64,000 nt of DNA from Sambucus nigra (lineage: Eukaryota > Streptophyta > Magnoliopsida > Dipsacales > Adoxaceae), in assembly GCA_949130495.1 (NCBI GenBank), contig OX422211.1, forward strand, positions 444,486,219 through 444,550,218, given 5' to 3'. A program made the position numbers and the translations under genes. The notes beneath the pieces are model-generated. The model was not told the origin of the DNA and ran no database searches. It saw nothing but the letters and a program-made list of their open reading frames with translations. This document shows positions 58,953 through 64,000 of the stretch, one piece after another (the stretch's first letter is position 1; every line of letters begins with the position of its first letter).

Positions 58953-61900
58953 TATAATACTCCATAATTTTAAAAGAATTTATCTAATTAATTATGAATT
59001 TGAGAGAATTTTTAAGAACTTAGTCTGAATTTTTAAGAATTAAAATTTTGAATTTTAAGAATTAAATTCAAAGTGGGAAATTTAAAATGATTCTTTTATG
59101 TAGAAACTTAATTGTTCATTTTAGAAAAGAAATGGAATTATTTTAAATTTACGGTATTTATTTTAGTAAAAGCATAAATTATTGAGTTTAATTTATAAAT
59201 AAATTAAATTATGGATTTTATTTGGTAAATAAGGAAATTAGCACATAAGGGAAATTAATGTGATGGCATAAGGGTACTAAAGTAATTATAAGGTTTCTTG
59301 CAAAGGAATTAAGGGTTAAGGGTAATAAGGGGAAAAGGTAATTAAAAGAAGGAACAAAAGCGATTAGGGCGTAGTTGGCAGTGGCTGGGCTCAAGGGGTG
59401 GCCTCTATAGTGGTCCAGAAGGTCGTTATAGCAGTCTCATGTCTGTTTTAAAATGCACAGATTTTTATTAATTAATTCTTTCATTCCTCTTCTTTTTTAT
59501 AACTTTCTATAGTAGCCCTATTCACCCTACAAAGAACCTACAGCCTCCCACTCTTAACCCATAATTAAACCACTAAACTCCAACAAAATTCCACACAAAT
59601 TATATACTTCCAATCTACAAATTATCCCCTTTTATGTTAACAAAAAATTTACATTTCTAAATTTATTTTAGGACAATAGTTACCTAATTCTAAAAGATTT
59701 TTGAAGAAGTTTTGCAGGGCTATTCAACTACTTCTCTAGTGGGTTCCTTCCTACATAATTGAGAATTTCTTTACATCCATTGAGGATTATTTTAAGAGCA
59801 AATTGGAGGGGTTTCTTCTATAATTTCTCTTTTATATTTGGGAACTTTCCTGAAACAAGGCAAGATGATTCTAATATCTCCTCTCATAATGTAAATAATC
59901 AATTCTACCTAAATATTGTCTTACAAATTATAAAATTTATGTAGACATGATTGTAGCATATTACGTATTGCCTCACTTAAAAATGTGATTTTGGCAAATG
60001 AATTCAAAATCAAAAAATTATAAATTTGTCTGATTTAGTCTAGTTTGAAATTTGATATGTTTGGTAAATTTAAACTATATTAGTGTAATTGAAATTGGTT
60101 GAAAAAAATTATAGACTTGGTATAATTGTAATGATAGATATAAATTCTCTTTTTTGTGGGATTTTCATGATAAATCACCATTTGATATGATAATTGAGGT
60201 TTCCTATTCAAATTAAAATATAGAAAATTGGGAATGGGGTGTATAATGAATTCTCACCAATTAAGTATGGAAAATTGGAAATTTAAATAAGTGTTGTAAT
60301 TTGGAAAGTGTGGGATTATACTTTAATTATAAATTTGGAATTATACATTTCTTCGTCCTCCATAATATACCACAAATTAAAGAATAGGATACTCATATGT
60401 ATAATTAGTAGTGATGATCCGTAAAAGTCATATAATGGATTAATGGTAAATGTTTGACTACGAATATACATATGAAAGTTGTTATTCACCTTATGCGTAA
60501 GGGAGTAGATTCCTAATGATTGAAAGTTTGAGTAAATCAATTGAATATTCGTAGTATAAACACTTGGGCCTAATATGAGTTAATCTGTTAAGTTACATGG
60601 CTCAGTACAGAGTCATGGTCTTACTATACTTTATATTTCTATGGAGGTGGGCAGAGAGGTTACCCCCTTACACATATACATGTATGTTTATATATCTATA
60701 GCATAGTTGTTGGGATACATCTCGGTTATGATATTATATACGTTTTATTTACCGTTTAACTCTTCTTATATGGGAAATGGTGGAGTTTTGAAGTATGCTT
60801 ATTAAAAATACATAATTTAAAGGGTTTGTCATCGGTAAGGGTGGGGTATACCAGTTAATCTAATAATTGTAGAATTTATTATTTTCATTCATTTGTGATA
60901 GTTTTACTATATGAGTGTGTAGCTATTACGTTACTGTTGTGGGTCTTACTCGTCGCATTGTTTCAGGTGATCCAGTGTACTGGACTTTGTTTCGTACCCG
61001 AGGACACTGTCTTCTATCCCAATCACCATCGAGTTTTGAAGATGTAGAGATTGTACTTACTTTTAGAGTTACTTCATTTATGTTAAGAGATATGAGGTTT
61101 TCTTTGTTACTAGTAATTGTACTCTATTGTAAAGATAGTATGGATTTGAGAGAGTTGGTATGTATCAGTTATTGTCAGGAATTATATGTTGTACTTGGTG
61201 ATGTACTTAACTCTTATTCATTATATATCAGCTTTTGAGGATATCGTATTGATATTTAATTTGGTTTATCATTGATCATTGATTCTTATTACATGCTAAG
61301 TATGATATATGATTGTTTTAACAACCTATGTAATTTTAATAAATAGACTTGATCAACTTAGTGTTTATAGACTTAGAAAAGGCTTATGATAGAGTACATA
61401 GGGATATAATTTGGTGGGATTTGAGGAGTAAAGAATACCTATGATCTATATTAAACTTATTGAAGATATGTATGACAACACAAAGACTAGAGTAAGAACT
61501 ATATGTGGAGAAACTAATGACATTATGATTAAAATGGGTCTACATCAAGGATCGGCTTTAACTCTTTACTTATTTTTCGTAATTTCGGATGAGATTACTA
61601 AGGACATATGAGAAGATGTACCGTGGTGTATGTTGTTTGCGGATGATATAGTTTTAGTAGACACTTCAAATGAGGGCTTAGCGATGAGATTAGATACTTG
61701 GAGAAAAGCTTTAGAGTCTAAGGGACTAAAAATTAGTGGAAATAAAACGGAATTTATGGAATGTAAATTTAATAATGAGGCATCGGATAGCATAATGTTA
61801 AAGATTAAAGAAAATGCGACACACCAAATAAATAAATTTCGTTATTTGGGTTCAGTGTTATAAAGTAATGGGGATATTGATGATGATGTTACGAGTAGAA

Positions 61901-62469
61901 TATCAACTGGTTGGATAAAATGGAGAGAAGAAAGTGGGGTGTTACGAAATAAGAGGATAACTAATAAATTAAAAGGAAAATTTTATAGAATAGTTCTTAG
62001 GCCAGCGACCATAGAGAGAGGAGTATTGGGATTTAAATAAAAAACATGATCAAAGTCTCCATATTAGTGAGATGAGGATGCTCCGATGGGGGATAGGAAT
62101 TACTGAAAGGACAAAATAAAAACCAGTACGTGAGAGAAAAGTTAGGAGTTAATCCCATTAGTGATAAATTAAGAGAAAGTAGAGTTAGGTGGTATGGACA
62201 TGTGTTGTGTAGACCACTAGATGCACCTACAATAAGAGGAAGATTATTGAAAATAGAGGATAAAAGAGAAATGGGTTGCCCTAAGCTATCGTGGGAGGAA
62301 ATTATTAGGAGAGATCTTAAGGAATTAAACTTGAATGATAATAATGCATATAATAGATTAGCATGAAAAAGGAGAATCTATGTGACCGAACCATATGATG
62401 GGATTAAGGCAAGGATAATGATGATGAGACTTGATCAACTTAATTTTTAAAAATATACAGGGTGTCACA
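58953..62469 (+). repeat. Outer chromovirus 3' LTR
   Basis: Starts near 58953 (TATAATACTCC) after a polypurine tract and ends GGGTGTCACA at 62469. It matches 30023-30374 and 54359-55690. An RTE LINE interrupts it at 61361. ATTAT follows it, a possible partner of AGTAT at 30018. The exact first base is uncertain by a few bases. Confidence 0.75.
61361..62426 (+). pseudogene. 5'-truncated RTE-type LINE with target duplication
   Basis: A 1066-bp insertion flanked by a perfect 16-bp duplication AGACTTGATCAACTTA (61345-61360 and 62427-62442). RT fragments: VFIDLEKAYDRVHRDIIWW at the start, GLHQGSALTLYLF, then MLFADDIVLVDTSNEGLAMR (active-site FADD, from about 61630). The C-terminal conserved part has RVRWYGHVLCRPLDAP and WEEIIRRDLKELNLND near 62180-62340. 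It ends in short ATG/GAT repeats and not poly-A, as RTE elements do. Frame changes and stops are present, and the 5' part of RT and the endonuclease are missing. Confidence 0.9.
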
Positions 62470-63177
62470 ATTATGATAGAATAACAAACATGTAAATTAA
62501 AACTTATGATAACCCGTGCGATGCAGGGGAAAAGTGTGAATAATAACTATATTGTAGATTTAAGAACATTAATTTATTGCGGGATAAATTTTGTTAAGTA
62601 ACTATTTCACAAAATCATAAACTAGGAACTCAAGAAAATGATTTTTTCCAATAAAACTTCAAATATAATGAATCGTCTTTGAACGAATTCATATAAAAAT
62701 CACTTCAAGTCTACAACCAACCTCATAAATAAATTTTAATAACGTAGATTAATTATGAGTAGATAACTCTGTCATGATAGTTGGGATGTAGAGAATCATG
62801 TCATGAACATCAAAGAAGTTTATATTCTCTTACCTAGATCGTAAAGCACAACAATGTGAGAACAAAGAAAGAAAGCAAGTTTAAAGTGCATAACATAAAA
62901 CAATATTCATAAATAATCAAAATGACATGTTTACACCATTTGACTTAATTTATGGCCTGTAAAGTAACATTACGAACAAAGTTATCGCTGTTCATTTCTT
63001 ATTGTCAATATCGTTTTTCTCACAAAAGCCTTCGCAAATTTCATATCAGAAAATGATATCTATCAAACATCAGGTCTAACAAATTAACCCAATTAACATA
63101 TGTGGGGGAGATACATACCATAGGACTTGAATACATAATCAAAGGGGTAGGTTTCAGAGAGAAGTATGGGTTATAAA
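62470..63177. other. AT-rich flank, no gene seen
   Basis: No coding or RNA feature recognised. A small palindromic phrase CCCGTGCGATGCAGGGG lies at about 62514-62530. Confidence 0.4.
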
Positions 63178-63191
63178 ATTAGAGGGTGTGT

Positions 63192-63348
63192 AAAAAAAGG
63201 TTGTACCCAATGCACAAGGCTCCTACTTAATTGCAGGCCTGGGAGAGGCAGATATCCCCCGTATATGGAGAGGTTACTCCCATGCCTCGAACTCAAGACC
63301 AACCATAGCTTGGGCAATGTCACTTGCCATCGCACTAACTTATGACCG
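63192..63348 (-). mobile_element. Au-like SINE
   Basis: A 157-bp element on the minus strand. Its 3' end, GGAGCCTTGTGCATTGGGTA then a C-rich step and a run of T, is the recognisable tail of the plant Au SINE family. GAGTTCGAGGC in the middle fits a pol III B box. It is flanked by a perfect 14-bp duplication ATTAGAGGGTGTGT (63178-63191 and 63349-63362). It encodes no protein and depends on LINE machinery. Confidence 0.88.
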
Positions 63349-63362
63349 ATTAGAGGGTGTGT

Positions 63363-64000
63363 GATGGTCAAAAACTACCTTATGGGTTATTTATATGATT
63401 GTGTACGAAAATAGGGGGATTACAGTTACTAAAGGGTTGTTGTGTCCAACTATCGATAAAGAGTAGTTTATGAAATATTATTTACCATAGTATTTATTTT
63501 TGAAATTTTAAAAAAGCATAGGTAGGGGAAATGGAAGAAAAAAAGGAGAGGAAAACAAAGAAATGGAGATTAGGGGAGGTGGGAGGTAGAGAGGGAGAGA
63601 AAGAGAGAGAGTTTAATATATTAATTAAGCATGGTGTTAGCTCAGTGACGGGTAATGTTATTATGGTTAGTGGTTGCTTGGTGTAAGGGAGAAGTGTGGT
63701 AACCTTTGATACGCATGAATCTTAGTTGCAATTTAAGCGCACTGTTAGATGCAACTATGTATTATATAATAAATAAAACCATGAAATTGAGTCCACCATC
63801 CATTTGGATAAAATCAAATTCACATTTTTAAAACAAACTTCTTGTAACAATGAAATACGATAATTCAAATATAAATATTACAAATGTATGAAGGATTTGT
63901 ATACTTGAAGTTGAAGTAAAAACTTTAGTTTAAAACACAAATAATAACTCTACTTTATCATGTTTTTATATATTTGCAAAAGTATAAAGAATAGATAACA
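63363..64000. other. AT-rich flank with GA-rich patch
   Basis: No gene recognised. A GAGAGGGAGAGAAAGAGAGA-type purine patch lies at about 63590-63612. Confidence 0.4.

Noticed and set aside
62505..62535. Palindromic CCCGTGCGATGCAGGGG resembling a transposon end
   Set aside because: No partner terminus, hairpin end motif or target duplication found nearby.

Overview
The window is repeat-rich plant nuclear DNA, almost certainly from an angiosperm. The evidence is the mix of plant retroelement lineages: Ty3/gypsy Tekay/Del-type chromoviruses, Ty3/gypsy Tat elements with a second RNase H, a SIRE-like Ty1/copia element, L1-type and RTE-type LINEs, an Au-like SINE, hAT and Tourist-like MITEs, and tRNA-Met-type primer binding sites. 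I find no convincing host protein gene, tRNA, rRNA or CRISPR array. Nearly every long reading frame belongs to a decayed transposable element.

Left part (1-13000). A broken minus-strand Tat-like gag-protease remnant (1-1900) abuts a broken minus-strand Tekay-like protease-RT remnant (1905-3063), which is fused to a truncated chromovirus LTR ending at 5673. From 5674 to 13005 the sequence is AT-rich, with a probable copia LTR at about 8478-10241 and little else I can name.

Middle-left (13006-28440). There is a solo Tekay-type LTR with a 5-bp target duplication (13011-15783), two non-autonomous hAT elements with 8-bp duplications (16277-17074 and 18273-18698), and an L1 LINE (18842-28437). The LINE is interrupted by a 128-bp Tourist-like MITE and by a 6.96-kb gag-only SIRE-like copia element (21227-28184).

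Right part (30023-62469). This is a nest. The outermost element is an old chromovirus whose LTRs start near 30023 and end at 62469. Its 5' LTR was invaded by a Tat element (30411-43695). A minus-strand Tekay element (43702-54358) then inserted one base beyond the Tat 3' LTR, leaving a perfect TAAAT duplication. The outer element's body is now mostly two partial SIRE-like 3' ends (55691-58620), and its 3' LTR carries an RTE LINE with a 16-bp duplication. An Au-like SINE with a 14-bp duplication lies at 63192-63348.

The most interesting object is the Tat element. It has gag, protease, RT, RNase H, a second RNase H and integrase on the plus strand. Downstream of pol are a 15-copy array of an about 105-bp repeat and a separate minus-strand gene that appears to have its own TATA box and two canonical GT-AG introns. 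A CCCTC/GAGGG inverted motif recurs through its LTRs and array. All coding regions are broken by stops or frameshifts. Where I could judge the original codon, many stops look like transitions at Trp or Gln codons, as expected of methylated, silenced elements.
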